From contig NC_052138.2 in assembly GCF_016086655.4 (NCBI RefSeq), positions 2,728,001-2,792,000 on the forward strand: a DNA stretch of 64,000 nucleotides. Direction: 5' to 3'. A model generated the notes under the pieces. The model made no database searches. It was given only the letters and a program-made list of their open reading frames with translations, and was not told the DNA's origin. The position numbers and the translations under genes are program-made. This stretch comes from Lepeophtheirus salmonis (taxonomy: Eukaryota; Arthropoda; Copepoda; Siphonostomatoida; Caligidae). This document shows, piece by piece, positions 11,544 through 25,276 of the stretch (its first letter is position 1; each line of letters begins with the position of its first letter).

Positions 11544-13321
11544 ATGTATTTCTCATTTGTTGCAAGAGTCCATGGAAATTATTCAAAAGTCAATTTACCT
11601 CCAAATTTATCCTTGCTCTAATTGGCTGTTGTCGGAGTCTAGCTCCCTCACATATCCAATAATGTAATTATAACTCTGATTTCATTATATAAATATTTCA
11701 TTTCAAATGAAAGCCTAATGAAGGAGTGTATTGGCAGGTAGATTTTCCCTCGAAAAATATCCTTAATAATCATCAAAAGCTATACTGTAATCTATTTAGA
11801 ACACAAACTTTCTATATTTATTTAAACCCCGTCTAGAAAAATGAGCCATTTCAATACAAAAAACGGCAAAATGAACAATTTTTGAGCGATAGCTCAAAAA
11901 TGATATGTCTAATAATAAGATTTATATTATAGATCGGATCCATAGCTCGAGAAACAAATCTATAATTGGAGCAAAAACCTCTTCAGGTCATTGACCAAAC
12001 GGCGGCAAACATGATTGCTGTGATGCATATAAATGAATATATTAAATAATAAAGAAGAATTAATAATACAAAGAAATTTGCAACATTTGTATTAAGTGGT
12101 GGAATATCTCAAATGGCCATGGGTCAATTATTCAAATGATATATTGTGAACAGCAAAAATAAGCAACAAATTATTACCAAAATCTTGCATTTTTCTCCTA
12201 AAAATTAATATAATCCCACAAAATATGATTTTATTCAATATCTCGACTATAGGTTAACAGAAATGATTGATTTTTAAATTACTATAAATTGTAGCCCAAA
12301 TTTTGTGGCTAAAGCTACTTTGATGTTCGAAAAAATGACCATTTTAGAATTCCCCTGGTCTCCCCTACTTTGAATGTTAATTTGTTTGCTTAAATATTGA
12401 ATATATACATATATTTTACGTGAGCTGTAAATATATTCATGGTATGAGATATAATATCTAATTATTCCTTATTTTCTCTATTAGGACCTACCACGAGATT
12501 CTCATATCCAACTACGATTTAATATCAGTGATTAGTAGATATTTTGGCTTGAAAAGCTGGTATGACAATAATAGCCAGGTTTTTTGTTCACTAATTAATA
12601 ACAGGGGGGAAAATACTCTGGATCAATTTACCATTGATATTATAATTATATATTTTTAATATGATATAAACTAAAGTAGACATTGACATTGATCCGAGGT
12701 TGGGTGAGCCATTTTGATATAATATTATCTTTGCATGAGCCTTCTGCAGCAGTGGGAATCCCGCAGCAGCTAGCTAAAAGCCCAAAATACATATATGTAT
12801 ATATATATTTTATTTTTTTCAAAAGGAAAATGTGACGACTGAGGGTATGTATTTAAGAGCGCCCGCTCTAAATCAACGCTCTCGTTAAATGATTTGTCAT
12901 AGGATGTACGCTATTTTTCAAACTTTAGTGTTTCAATGTATGTAGTATCGTGAGGGCGGATTGTACACGAAATCTGCCTAAAATATTAAAGTGAGTTCAA
13001 TATAAAAGCCCTGAGTTTAAATTCTCTCTCTTTTTTTTGGAGAGTGCAATAGTATCTATATTATAGTAAAACAAGTCAAAACGATTTTTTCCTCTTTTTT
13101 TTTGCATTAAAATATTTATTCCCAGGGTGAGGCAGTCAAAGGAATATTTTTGATTGGCTCCTGGTCGCCAAGTTGTTTTCAATTTGCTGCTTATTTATTA
13201 TTTGGAGTTGCCGACATATTTATTTATTTATTTTCTTATGATCGACTGATGAAAAATATGAAATCATGAGTAGATGAGAAGGAATAATTGAGTTTTATTT
13301 TAATTAGATCGGTGTGAGGAG
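11544..13321. other. Intergenic region upstream of INTS1
   Basis: AT-rich, with no coding signal recognised. The last 15 bases before the INTS1 ATG follow an acceptor-like tract (GAGTTTTATTTTAATTAG ending 13307), so there may be a 5' UTR intron or a spliced-leader acceptor here. Promoter elements are not evident. Confidence 0.5.
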
Positions 13322-16300
13322 ATGTCTCAGCGCGGGAAAGGGAAAGGCATTGCCTTTCCAAATGATTTTATCGCTCTAGGCTCCAAGTCTGGCTCTGGAG
13401 TTACAGGATCCGGCCCCTCTGTAGGGGGAGGAGCCGGCACAAAACGTGAAGGAACTCCCGTGGGTAAGTAAAAGAGGGGGGATTTATATTTGTAAATGTG
13501 TTCCATATGAATATTATTGAATTTCCAGGTGTGGGCGGCTCTTCTGCCCCAAGTGTGGTGTCCAAAAAGGCCAAAATTCCCAGTTCGGTACCTCGCGTTG
13601 AAGAATGGGAGTCCCTAGCTCTGGATTTGGATGAAAATTCCCTCGATAAATTTGTGGAACTCGTTTCTAACTCTGACAAGTCCATTAATTACCTGGGTGG
13701 AGCCGTGAAACTTCTTCGAAATCAGCGTGCAAAACCGGACCAAGTCCTTTACTTGAGTCTTTTATATTTGGCCAAGTCCGGCTCCCCTCATTTCCACTCA
13801 GACTCCGTGACTCGGGCCTTTTCTTCACTCTTGAAAAGAGACGCCAAAGAGAACTACAAGTCCAAAGGGAACCCTCTTGTCCCTGTCCTTGCTGCCAATG
13901 TGCTCATGGCTGCATATGCCTCAGAGCGACATTGGCCAGATATTTTTGTTCGGGTTTACATCGAAGATGCGCTCGGAGAGCGTGTTTGGGTGGATCATCC
14001 CGACTGTAAAAGCTTTGTGGATAACGTTCTCACTGCTTTCAATACCAAACCCCGTGATAATAATTGTCCATCCCCTCCCATTGGTGGAAGTGCCTCCGGC
14101 TCCGGATCAGCTACACCCACTAGGACAGATGAAGACTCTCTTCAGAGTATAGAACAATTTAATACCCTAGAAGACTACGGTGCTGAAGTGAGCAAAAGAT
14201 ACGAACGCAACCAAGAGCTCATTGAACAAATTGTGATGGAGATCGTGCGGGAGCAACTGAATCGTCGGTCTCAAGGTGAAAATGTGACCAAAAATTTTCT
14301 TAAATTCCTCACCAATGCCTGCGGTTTGATTGAGGTTCGATTGGCTGTCATGCCCAAAATTGAAGTTTGGATGATGAACATCCATCAAAAAATATCCCGA
14401 CCTGCTCAAGAACTACTACTGAGTGTGGCCATCAATTGTAATACGCATTCTGCAAAAGACGTTGAAGTGATAGGACATTTTAATAAGCTGCGGTTTAAGA
14501 GTAAACAGAATGTGAATCTCTTTCTTGCCTCTGTGAGAGAACTTTGTGGAGCTCATCATGAGAATTTACCCACTCTTGTCAAACATACTTTATTCAATGA
14601 GCTCTCGAATTGTCGGAATATCAATAATATGAGCATGCTGTCAGTTATGTTTTCAGTCGATGGAGATCGAGCTGCTGCCTCACTTGCAACCGTTTTCATC
14701 GAACTATTACTCCAAAAAGAATGCTACTTACGAGCTTTAAGATTCTTGCTCAGGGAAATCGTTCGAGTTCTTAAAAACGATATTAATCTTCATTACTTTT
14801 GTCATTATTTAATGAATGAGTGTCCAAAGGAAGCACTCATTAAGGATTTTGAGTTTAAAGATAGGATGTTCAAATCCATGACTGACTTGGTCACCGTCGC
14901 TATGTTTTTAGGAATTTCTTCACATGTCCGTGAGTCGATTACTTCATATTTGAGAGGAGAGAAAAAAGACTATACTCCTTATAGGGTGTATTTAACTCAG
15001 GTAAGTTGTCGAGCTACTTGAAAAATGTATTTTTCTTTTGTATTCATTTTATTTGTAGGTTGCCAAAATTCAAAATGAAGCTCTAATATGGCTCCATGAA
15101 AGAGTTCCAAAGATTTTCAAACCAGAAGGTCAAGCGGGTCAGGCTTCATATCAACAATGCCTGCATAAAATCTTGTTCATGTTGAACCTGGTGTCAGTCG
15201 ATGAATATATTCGAATTGATGGTTGGCCTGCTGAAAACGATAGAAACTTATTTTTTAAAGCTGCCGGAGAAATTCCGATCACACAAGATTCCCTTATTCT
15301 TTTATTTTATATTGGGATGTCTAAGAATCTTCCCCTCAATGGCCTTGACACCATACATTTAGCTGAAGAACTCATCAAACGTGCAGCAGGTCTTCAGCCC
15401 ATAAAATCTGAAGATTTTCCTATTATCTATATCGACAAACCTGAGGAAATAATACGATGCTTATTCCAGTTGGCGACTTACAACTACCCCGACTCAATAA
15501 CTCTACCTCCTGATTATAAGCCACCCATATTAGCAATATCCACGGCGTACTGGAAAGCATGGATGATTCTAGTTCTTCTGGCTGCTCATAATCCCGGAGA
15601 ATTTGGAAAATTGGCCTTGGAAAGTTATCCAACTCTGATAGCTTTTATGGAAATGACCATAACAAATCAATTCACCTTCCCTCCTCCAACAATTGCAATC
15701 GGTGAGATTGCAGAAGAACTAAGGAGTAAAGAATTTCAGGTACTCCCGTTATTTTAGTAATTGGTGTTTATCCTTGACTTCAACGGATATATTTAAACTA
15801 TTTTTCAGATACATCAGCTCGAAAGACATTCCATATTGGAATTGGAAAATCATTTGGCTAAACCAAATGTGATATCCGAATCAAATTCCTTACTTTTACC
15901 TCAGCTAATAACCATGGATCCTCATGGAGAATTGAGGAAACCTCCAGAGCAAGTCTTGGATCAGTTAAAAAAGCTGAATTCACTTCACAAAATTGGACAT
16001 TTATTGTGTCGTAGTCGAAAACCAGATTTTTTGTTGGATATACTTCAAAGACAAGGATCTAATCAAGCCATGCCATGGCTAGCTGACTTGGTTGAATCTT
16101 CTGAAGGGTCATTCAATGTGCTGCCTGTTCAATGCCTTTGCGAATTTCTTCTAAATTCGTCATCTTCATTTATTGAGGCTGAAAGCTGTAAAATTCAAGA
16201 GACTGAAGCCGCTACGACCAAACGACGAAAACAAAAGCGATTGCTACTTCATTTACAAAATCTCCTTCAGAACCCCAACTCTGACCTTGGTACCTGCCTT

Positions 16301-19300
16301 GAAACCCTAGATTACTTTCTAAGGAGATTGAGTTCACCTCAAACTTCTGCAAGAATTCAAGCTCTAACTGGTCTACGCTTAGTTTTGACTCCTATTGTTC
16401 ACATTAAATCCAAAGAAGGAGATGAGGATGTAATTATGGAGGAGGAAGATGAAACCCCTTTTTTCCATGAAAGTGGAGATGATTGGCTATTAAAGCGACT
16501 ACCGGAACTCCCTACTTTCAGGAAGTTTTATCCTCACATTACTCAACAACTAAGAAATGCATGTCAAGTTGAAAATGACCCAGATACAGTCTCACTGTAT
16601 ATTCAATTTCTTGCGAGATATGCGCCCACAGATTCCTTGGATGCCCTCGCGGATCTTAGTCTTGATATGGCCACATTTATTGTAGAAAGGTCAACACTTT
16701 TCCCTTCCTTACTCCCCGGATCCGCTTGTAAATCAAAAAATTCATCTGATACTTTCCACGCTCTTCTTCGCTTATTTACTGGATACATGCTACGTATAGT
16801 GTCGAATACAAATGATCAAAACCATGGTCCTCAGTGGAGTGACAATCAGCAAGAGTTATTTACGGTCTACTGGCCTAATGGAGTGAGTGCAACTCTTTCA
16901 TTTTTTGTGATCCATGCTCAGATTATTCTGTTGACCTATGGGCCTTCGGATATCCCAGAATTTGAGCAAATGATAAGGATTTGGCACAATCCGGAATTGC
17001 CTCGTGCTTTTAACGTGCATCTGTCCGAAGAAGCTGTTTTGATTCCTGATTGGTTAAAACTCAAAATGATACGGTCGAACATTGATTGCCTTGTTGATTC
17101 AGCTCTGAAAGATTTGAATCCGGGACAATTAGTCTTATTTATTCAGTCCTTTGGTATTCCTGTTAAATCCATGACTAAGCTTCTTAAAGCTCTAGATGAG
17201 GCTGTTGTAACGGATGTAGATGCAGTCAATGAGTCTGTTATGGATAAAACGTACATGGGACAATTAGTAGCAGTCCAGCATCAAAGAGGGGCTCTTGGAG
17301 GTGATAAATTTGCTAGAGCATTGGATTTGAATTATCAAGAGGAAATTAAAATGAAAAAAGAAGAAATCATTGGTGGAAATGAGAGCGTTCCAAATGTTTC
17401 TCCTCGAACTACAGTTTTGATTCCTCCGAACCAAGTTAAAAATACTTTAATGAATTTATTTGAAGTTGGAAGTAGTGCTAATCGACTATCAAATAAAGAA
17501 AAACAGGACACATTTCGAACTCTTCAAAAAAAATTATCAATGAGTGAGTCAATGCCTCTGATGGATGCAACAGTAAAGGCTCTTCATACCATTATCAAAT
17601 CAGATTCCCTGAGAGATCCCTTCATTCTCTCCTTGAATAAGAAAATCCCATTTTCATGTAGTTTATTTCGTTTACTTACGTCAAGTCAAATTCATTCCCG
17701 CTCAACTACGGCTAAGAACACTCTTTTAAAAATTGCTCAAATGTTATTAAAGCAAGGGAATGATGGTAAAAAAAGGATTCTTCGCTTACCCTTAATGAAA
17801 ATCCTTGAGGACTTTACATCACGAAATGATCTTGAAGTAAAAGAAGAGCAAGACGAGATGGAGGATGACGATGAACCCTATGAAATCCTTCGTTGTAGTT
17901 CCCGTATACACTTTGAAGATAGTGTGAGCAAGTTGATGAGTGTGGCTCTTGGTGACAAGGAAAAAGTTCCAGAATTAGTGGAAGCAATGGCAAGGTTGGT
18001 TTTAGGGAAGAGTCAATATTCCAAAGATGTAAAAGAGGTCCCTGATATGGATTCCAAGATTGGATTATTAATTGATTGGCTCTCCATATTAAGTCCAGAA
18101 CTGATCAAATCATCCCCTGATCTGCATCGCCTACTCTTATTTTCTAAAGAATATTCTGTACCTAGTCGGCCATACTTGGCTTCTACTCTAGTTCATCATT
18201 CAAGCTGGAAGGAGATACAAACTACTATGAACTCGGTTTTAGAACAATTTCGAAAGGAGCTGGACCCATCTGCTGTATTAGATTTTATAGAATCTATTCA
18301 TGCAAATCCAAGACTTCGAAAGGGAAGAGACAAGCATGTACCAAAGCATGAAGTCCCAGAAAATATCCTTAATCTCAGTGAAGCCCAATTAATAGTAGTC
18401 ATTCAGTATGTTTTATTGGAGGCAAAGTCTGATATAAATTTAATACATAACAGAATGGATGTGATGTTAAAGATTCTTCTATATGGGGACCAGGTGCGAA
18501 CCGTAGTCCATTATCTCAATTCAAGAATACACAACAAATACCGTTTAATTAGAGTATTTGATGGGCATGGTAATAGTAGTAATGAAATGATGGAAGATAG
18601 CTCCAAAAACGAAGGTAGCTTTGAGGCTGTGAAGGAGCTGATTCTTCAAATTTACATAAAAATTCCAAATTCTATTTTTACTCTTAAATATGCAAGTGAT
18701 GATGTTTTTCCTTCAAAGATCTTGTGTGAGAAATACACGAGTCCCATGGACAGTGTTTCCCACGCTCTTCTCACCACTCTTGCGTGTACTCAACATGGTC
18801 GAAGTTGGGCATCACAGATGCAAGTTTTTGATCTTGCATTGAGAAAGATTTCCTCTTCTCATCCCCTTCTCATGCTTCGTAACTTGAGTCTTCTTACTTC
18901 TGCTCTTAAAGGAAGGACCAACTTCGAGTTTGGCGTTTTTAAATCCCGAAACCATATGACTCTTTACTCCATGAGCCTGGGTTTGCTTGAACTTTTGAGA
19001 CCTCATGTATATGAAGAAGAACACAGAGAATCATTACATGACGGACTGGGTTGTTACTTTGAAATGATAGAAGCTTATTTTAATCGGAGGGAGTCCATGT
19101 TTGGATTAATTGATCGATTCCTCTCGTTTATGAGGGACTATTGTTTGAATCATCCTAAAATCGCTGTGCCGTTTGTCAAAAAGTTTGGTAAGAAATTGCC
19201 TGAGTTAGCTGACAAAATGCCCAACTTGGCGAGTTTAAAGTTTCTGGTGTCAGGGATTGAATGGACGGAGGATTCATGTTCCACTTCTACTTCTTTGAAT

Positions 19301-19831
19301 CCTAAGGTTGTTCATCGCTACAAAGCAAGTCTATCAACGGTTCCGCCTGAAGTAAAGAGACTATCCTCCAAATTCTCATCCCTCTCCAATAATCTAGAAG
19401 ATGAAGATGATTCCATTAGAATCTTAGCGAGCTCGGATAGTATTTCAAGTGCTCTCAGCGAACTGACTAGCTATACTTCATCTAAACCTGAGATTTTATA
19501 TACGCATTTCCTCCGTGAAATCCTCTTTTACATGAAGCACCCAATTAAATCCCTTCGAGCACAAAGTCACTCTCTTTTTGTATCATTACTTAAGCATAAA
19601 CCCTCTAGAAGTGTTGAGCTCATAGACGGATACATAAAATGCCTAGAGTCCTCAGATCCGGGAATTGTCAACTCTGCACTTGAAAGACTATCAGACATTG
19701 CAGTGCTCGCACAAGAGAGTCTCAGAGAGATCCTGCAAATCGTTTTCAGTCTAGGACATTTATCAAATTATAATGTTAATCCTTATTTAAGTAAAACCCT
19801 GTCTGTTATTAATTCTCACTCTGGATATTAG
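13322..19831 (+). CDS. INTS1: Integrator complex subunit 1
   Basis: INTS1 is the largest scaffold of the nuclear Integrator complex, which cleaves snRNA 3' ends and attenuates paused mRNA transcription. Four exons join in frame: 13322-13463, 13529-15000, 15059-15739 and 15809-19831. They give 2105 residues, close to the roughly 2190 of human INTS1. The start MSQRGKGKG is followed by DFIALGSK, conserved in the family. LYLSLLYLAKSGSP, LKRDAKENYKSKGN, VYIEDALGERVWVDHPDCK and FNTK match the conserved N-terminal region. The rest is alpha-helical ARM/HEAT-like with no catalytic site. The frame is clean for more than 6 kb. The gene is at the edge of the island, with SMC5 about 1 kb downstream on the same strand. 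Confidence 0.95.
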
Positions 19832-20868
19832 TGTCACTTTATTTATTATTGTTTTTTTTACATGCATATTATATATTCAATATATTTTTGAACCAAAGTA
19901 TCGATAGATAATTAATTAATACATTCTAGTGTGTCTTTATTTCCTGGGGTTTTTTTTTTTTTTTTGCTCCCATTAAATTCTAGAACAAGCAACACTTTCA
20001 TCAATTAATGTATGTAGTAACTCTCTAAGATAGAAACGCAAGTTTTACTATGAGATGGGCATAGAATCAGGGGGTGAGCAGGAGGGGCTTAAACCCTCTC
20101 CAATTGGAGAAAAATTTATCGTTACCCCCCTAAAAAAAGGTTATTTTGTAAAAAAAAATTGTATTTCTTTAACATGTCATTTATCTCTTCTAAAAAAATG
20201 AAGCCCCCTACAAAATAAAAACATATGAATGCCCCTGAAGACAAAGATAAATATGCGAGGCCCTTATCAATTATTTTTTTTCTTTTTATTAGTTAATTTT
20301 TAAAAAGAAACTTTTTTTTTCTTATCCCCTTTTTTGCATAAAGTATTTATTAATACACTAAACAGATCCTAGCCTCTGTGGTCCCCTATTTTTTTTACAA
20401 TGGGACACGGGTCTAATGCCCCCGCCCTATAAACGACCCCCTGAGGATAAGGATCGACAATTCATAATCGGGAAAAGATTTCAAAGGTATAAAAATATAG
20501 TAAGAGCTGGAAAAACTTTCAGAAGGGGAGTAGCTACAGAATCATGGCCCGTGGGTTGTTATCGACACTTTAGAGATTCATACATTGGGATCCACAATTT
20601 GTGGACAATTGTTGTACGTAAGATAATAGTAGAACAAGAGACATGGTGACGTCATATTGTTACAATATGACGTCACTTTAGCGGGGTTTTTTCCCAGCTA
20701 TTCTCTTGACTATAACTATTCTATTCAAAATCTAAAATCAGATCAAAACACGGTGAATGAATCCGCCGTTCACGGACAATCAATGAAGTACTTAATGACC
20801 GAAATGCATCTTCCTCGTTGAATTTTAGTAAACATAGAAAAGAAAAAGGCCATAATCCATCAATAATC
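19832..20868. other. INTS1-SMC5 intergenic region
   Basis: It contains a short copy of the GC-capped repeat at about 20070-20235 (GGAGGGGCTTAAACCC, CTCTCCAATT ... GAATGCCCCTGAA) and T-rich runs. A 77-codon ATG-started frame at 20416-20649 encodes a basic peptide (PPPYKRPPEDKD...) that I cannot assign; it is left uncalled. A strong palindrome at 20646-20676 is listed separately. Confidence 0.5.
20646..20676. promoter_or_regulatory. Perfect 14-bp inverted repeat with two CRE-like TGACGTCA sites
   Basis: Arms GTGACGTCATATTG and CAATATGACGTCAC are separated by TTA. Each arm holds the full cAMP response element octamer TGACGTCA (20647-20654 and 20668-20675), the known CREB/ATF bZIP site. It is about 190 bp before the SMC5 ATG, so a promoter role is plausible. 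Function is inferred from motif and position only. Confidence 0.5.
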
Positions 20869-23800
20869 ATGGCAACAGAGACATGGAGCCATGGCTCAAT
20901 TGTTAAGGTTTATATGAAGGATTTTATGCAGTATGGTGAGGCGACATTCGAGCCAGGGCCTTGTCTAAATGTGATTCTCGGACCAAATGGAAGTGGTAAA
21001 TCAACCATTGTGAATGCTATCTGCTTAGGTATTAGTTATTATTAATATTCAAGTTTCCATTCTCGTATCTAAAACGGTCTTACTTTTTTTTAGGTGTTGG
21101 AGGTAAAGCCAAATTCCTGGATCGGGCCAAAGATCCACGGGAGTTTATAAGAGAAGGGGCTGAATCATCAGAATTAAAAATAGAACTCTTTAACGACTCG
21201 GGTTCTAATTGGACAATTACGAGAAAATGGTCGACCAGAGACTCACGTACCCATTGGTTATTAAACGGCGCATCTGTTCTACAAAAGAATATTGAGGCAC
21301 TGACAAAGGAGCTCCGCATACAAGTGGAGAATCTGTGTCAATTTCTACCTCAAGATAGAGTCCAGGGGGTTTTCCAAAATGGATGCAAAAACCCTGTTGG
21401 ACTCCACCATTGAAGCAGTGGGAGAGGATGCTCTAAAGCAGAAACATGAAAGGTAGGTTCATTGATTTTGAATAGTCTACATTTGTCATTTCTTTTTAAA
21501 TTTCCCTCATGACAGATTGAAGCTATTACAAAAAGAGTATGAAGAGTTTGAGGATCAATATAGGTCCAAGCAAGAGCTTTTAGCTCAAAGTAAATCTCAG
21601 ATGGAACGAATGGATGGAGACGTGAAAAATTACCATGAGAAGCAAAAAGTGGATGAAAAAATCGGGTTGTACAAGAAAAAAAGGGTTTGGCTTCTGTATG
21701 CACAAAAAAAGGAAGAAGTTCGTGAGATGGATGAAGAAAAAAAAGACGATTGAGGCCTCGATTAAGAAACAAGAGAACACTGAAATCAAGCCAGTGAGAA
21801 ACTCAATCAATAAAATAAAATCATCCATAGAAACTGTCGATAACGAAATTCGAAAGAAGCTGGAAAATATCCGAAGTCATGTAAATGAATCGAAAAATTA
21901 CTCTAATAAAATAGAAAATCTTCAAGTTGAATATAGCAATTGTGATCTAGTACTTGAAGAATTTCTTTCTCGTGTATCTGAGAGGGAATCTAAAATTGAG
22001 AGCATTCAAAAAGAAATAAACAATTTAAAGAGCATGGCCAATGATGAGCAAGAAGAAGAATTCAAACGTGAATTTCACGAAGCAAATCAGGAATTGATAA
22101 GTATAGCACAAGAGGAGTCCAATCTTGAGATCAATATAAAAAGCGTTGATAGGGAACGAGACCGTCTTGATAGAGAAATTAGTCTAAAACAAGAGGAAAT
22201 CAAAAGACTCAATGACGTAGGGTCTCTCAAGATTACGAAGTTACAATCTAGTTTTGCTGATGGGAAAGAGGCTGTCTCAGGTCTTCGTTGGTTAAAGTCC
22301 ATGAGCCTTAGAGGAAAATTTTATGATCCTATCATATTGACCATCAACGTATATGACCCCTCTCATGCATTTTACTTTGAGAATTCCATAAATATTCGAG
22401 ACTTGGTAGCTTTTGGTGCGGAGGAAACAGAGGATGTAAGTGAGATCCTTCGATTTTTACGAAAAGAAAAAAACTTAAAAGTGAATGTGATTCACATGAG
22501 TCCTAACGTAAATATGAATAGCTTTCAACCTCGAATTCCACCCGAGTCCTTTCCTCCAGAGTATAATTTCAAAGGGTATCTTTCGGATTTATTTGATGCA
22601 CCCCTTCCAGTTAAAGGTATTTTATATCAAGGTTTTAAGATATATGACCCATTTCTATGCTTAATTCATTTTAATTTCAGCATATCTGTTAAAACAGTAT
22701 CAATTTCACAACACGGCTGTCTTTGGATCCGTTAAACCTTCCATAATTAACAAAATAGTTCATGAACTCAAAATAAGTGCATTTTTTGTGGAAAGAGAAC
22801 GGTATAATACAATTGTCTCTGCATATACGTCCGAATGCTCCTCAACGAGTTTCACTGCTCACCCTCGCAATTGGATTCAAATGAGTGTTGATAGCTCAAG
22901 GATCAAGGTGTTGGAAGATGCTAGAAGACAATTAGAGGATGATAAGCTAAGAATACTTGATTCTACTCGACAAGATCATCAAAGTTTAAAAGAGAAAAGA
23001 AAGATGAAAGAGGAAACTACGGAGAGGGTCTCGAAGCTTAATCAAAAAATTAGTTACATCAAACAACATCGGAATAAACTAAGAATGAAGGAAAAAAATC
23101 TCGCTGCACTAATGGATAATAGTGAGGAGAGCTCAGAGGAAGAAAGAGTTCAAAGGGAATCCCGTTCTCAAAAGACTAATATCATTCGACGATTAATTGA
23201 ATTGAATAAAAGTCTCTTTCATGGGATTCAAAAGCATGGGAATGCAAAAATTGCTCTGGACTTGGAAAAAATGAAGTCACAGCCCTTATCGGACCAACTA
23301 AAATCTGAACAAATAAAGCTTCAAGAACTTGAAAACAGCATCGAGTGTTTGAGGACTGAAATTGATGCAAAAAAGGCTGAGGCGAAAAAATGCATGAATG
23401 AAGCTAATGAATATCTTCTGGAATTGGAAAAACTTACTGGGAATCGTCGAATAAGTGAAGAGCTAAAAGGGCTTTGGGAAGAACATGATGTGCCGAATGA
23501 TGTTGACAAAATAGAAGAGGATATAGACGGACTGGAAACAGAGTCTGCTTGCATAGGAAACATAGATCGGTCTGTAGTGGAAGAATATTTACGGTTAAAG
23601 GAGACTGTTACGTATTTAGAGGACAATATTTCAACTAAAGAAACCGAAACAAACAATAGACGAGAGGATATTGAGTCTCTAAAATCAGAATGGATAGGAA
23701 GACTTACTACTCTGGTTGATAACTTGGATTCAAAATTTAGATCCAACTTTGACTACATGGGCTATGCAGGACAAATACAACTCAAAGTTCCCGATGAAAG

Positions 23801-24212
23801 GAATAACTTTAACGATGATTACGGTATAGAAATATATGTTAAATATAGAGAAAACGTTCGACTTGCTAAACTAACTCCTCACTTACAATCTGGTGGGGAG
23901 AGAAGTGTTGCAACTGCTTTATATATGATGTCGCTTCAAGAATTGACCATAGTCCCATTTCGATGCGTGGATGAAATAAATCAAGGGATGGACGCTACCA
24001 ATGAAAGGAAGGTTTTTGATATCCTTATTAATACCTCAAGTAGAGAAGACCGCTCTGCTCAGTATTTCCTCCTCACGCCCAAACTCCTACCAGACCTCAG
24101 CTACAATGAAATGGTGAAAATCCACGTCGTATATAATGGAACTCACATGCTTCAATATCCAGGTATGAGTGCTGGGAAGTTTCTGCAGAAGGCTCTTCTT
24201 CAAAGAGCATAA
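20869..24212 (+). CDS. SMC5: Structural maintenance of chromosomes protein 5 (two frameshifts in this copy)
   Basis: SMC5 pairs with SMC6 in the SMC5/6 complex that handles recombination intermediates and DNA repair. Exons: 20869-21028, 21094-21452, 21516-22616 and 22681-24212. Walker A GPNGSGKST is at residues 38-46, after FEPGPCLNVI. FLPQDRVQ and the following helix match the SMC5 head. A long coiled coil surrounds a hinge (about 22250-22750). The C-terminal head has the signature QSGGERSV and Walker B FRCVDEINQGMD, where the family has the Asp-Glu pair. The frame breaks twice, at a G5 run (21365-21369) and an A8 run (21737-21744); one base too many in each restores homology. The exons total 3152 bases, so removing two leaves exactly 1049 codons plus stop. 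Either assembly errors or a damaged allele. Confidence 0.93.
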
Positions 24213-24688
24213 AGATGTATTTTTCTTTAATTGTTGACAGTTTATTATTGATATTATTATAAATCAGAGTATACATACGATAAATGTATAATGTATAGTT
24301 ATTTATTGAAGTTTGATGATCCAACTAACCTTTAAAAATTATATTTGGTCTAGTAAAAAAAAAAAAAAAAAAAATTAGCCATTGGTTGAATACATGATTA
24401 TCACTCTAATGATGTATATATTAATTTAAATAATGTACTTTATAATGATATTGGAAGAAAGAGAGAGAGAGAGAGATAGGGCTCTACTGTACTAAATATA
24501 AAAAGGTTCTTTATCAAGTCGTCTAAAATACAAAGCCCTTATTTTCAAAATTAATCTTTAATTAACAATTTTGTGAGATTTTTTTCTTTTTCTTGAAATA
24601 CTTTCTTACTCGTGTACGCAATCACTGATGAAATCATCATGATCCAAAGAGAATATTTAATTATTGCCAATACCCAGAACAGGCGTCC
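24213..24688. other. Convergent 3' flanks of SMC5 and TAF10
   Basis: AT-rich sequence with an A-run near 24355-24374 and a (GA)n microsatellite near 24459-24476. It contains the 3' UTRs of two genes that point at each other. No gene. Confidence 0.6.
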
Positions 24689-25096
24689 TTAGGCATAATA
24701 TGGAGGCTTGCGAATAACGATTCCTTGATCCCCTAAAGCAAGACCAAGATCTTCACACGTCATAGTATATCTTCTATCCCCACCCTTTTTGGGATGTTTT
24801 TCCTTTCCACCTCCCCCTCTCATTTTGCAATGTTGAAGAGCATCGTTGGCTACATCCGATATGAACTTTTGTGCTGCAAGGGAGATAAGTCGTACGATCC
24901 TGGGATCATCCGTCTCAAATCCTGCTGATGATAAATAGTGTTGAGTTACAGCATCTGGGATGGTAGGTGTATAGTCCTCCAATTGCATGAGGAAGTCTGA
25001 GATGGGAGGTCCTTGAGTGGTAAACTGTGTATTGCTTGTAACTCCATTTACGGGCCCGTTAGAAGGGGGATTGAGTCCATTCAAATTATTTGACAT
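24689..25096 (-). CDS. TAF10: TFIID/SAGA subunit TAF10
   Basis: TAF10 is a histone-fold subunit shared by TFIID and SAGA in RNA polymerase II transcription. The 135-residue product is a single exon. After a Asn/Pro/Gly-rich N-terminus comes the highly conserved ISDFLMQLEDYTPTIPDAV, then AGFETDDPRIVRLISLAAQK, FISDVANDALQHCKMRGG, and YTMTCEDL with a KPPYYA end. This is the TAF10 histone fold. The ATG at 25096 is chosen because it follows a strong acceptor-like sequence (TTTGTTTATCGTTTTAG then C then ATG on the minus strand), and conservation starts downstream. It lies 180 bp after the PMM2 stop on the same strand, so the two may be co-transcribed. Confidence 0.95.
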   Translation of the reverse strand: MSNNLNGLNPPSNGPVNGVTSNTQFTTQGPPISDFLMQLEDYTPTIPDAVTQHYLSSAGFETDDPRIVRLISLAAQKFISDVANDALQHCKMRGGGGKEKHPKKGGDRRYTMTCEDLGLALGDQGIVIRKPPYYA

Positions 25097-25276
25097 GCTA
25101 AAACGATAAACAAAATATTGAATTAAGCATAAAAGACAAACAAACATATATGCGAACAAGGAATCAATCACAAATTTTATTCATAAACAATAACGACTTG
25201 ATAAAATATTTAATTAAAAAAGAAAAGCAGGTCAAACAAGTGGCATATTCCACAAACACTTGTTCTTAATTAATTT

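Noticed and set aside
20416..20649. 77-codon ATG-started basic frame before SMC5
   Set aside because: No family recognised, short, and next to a repeat fragment; it could be real but there is no support beyond being open.
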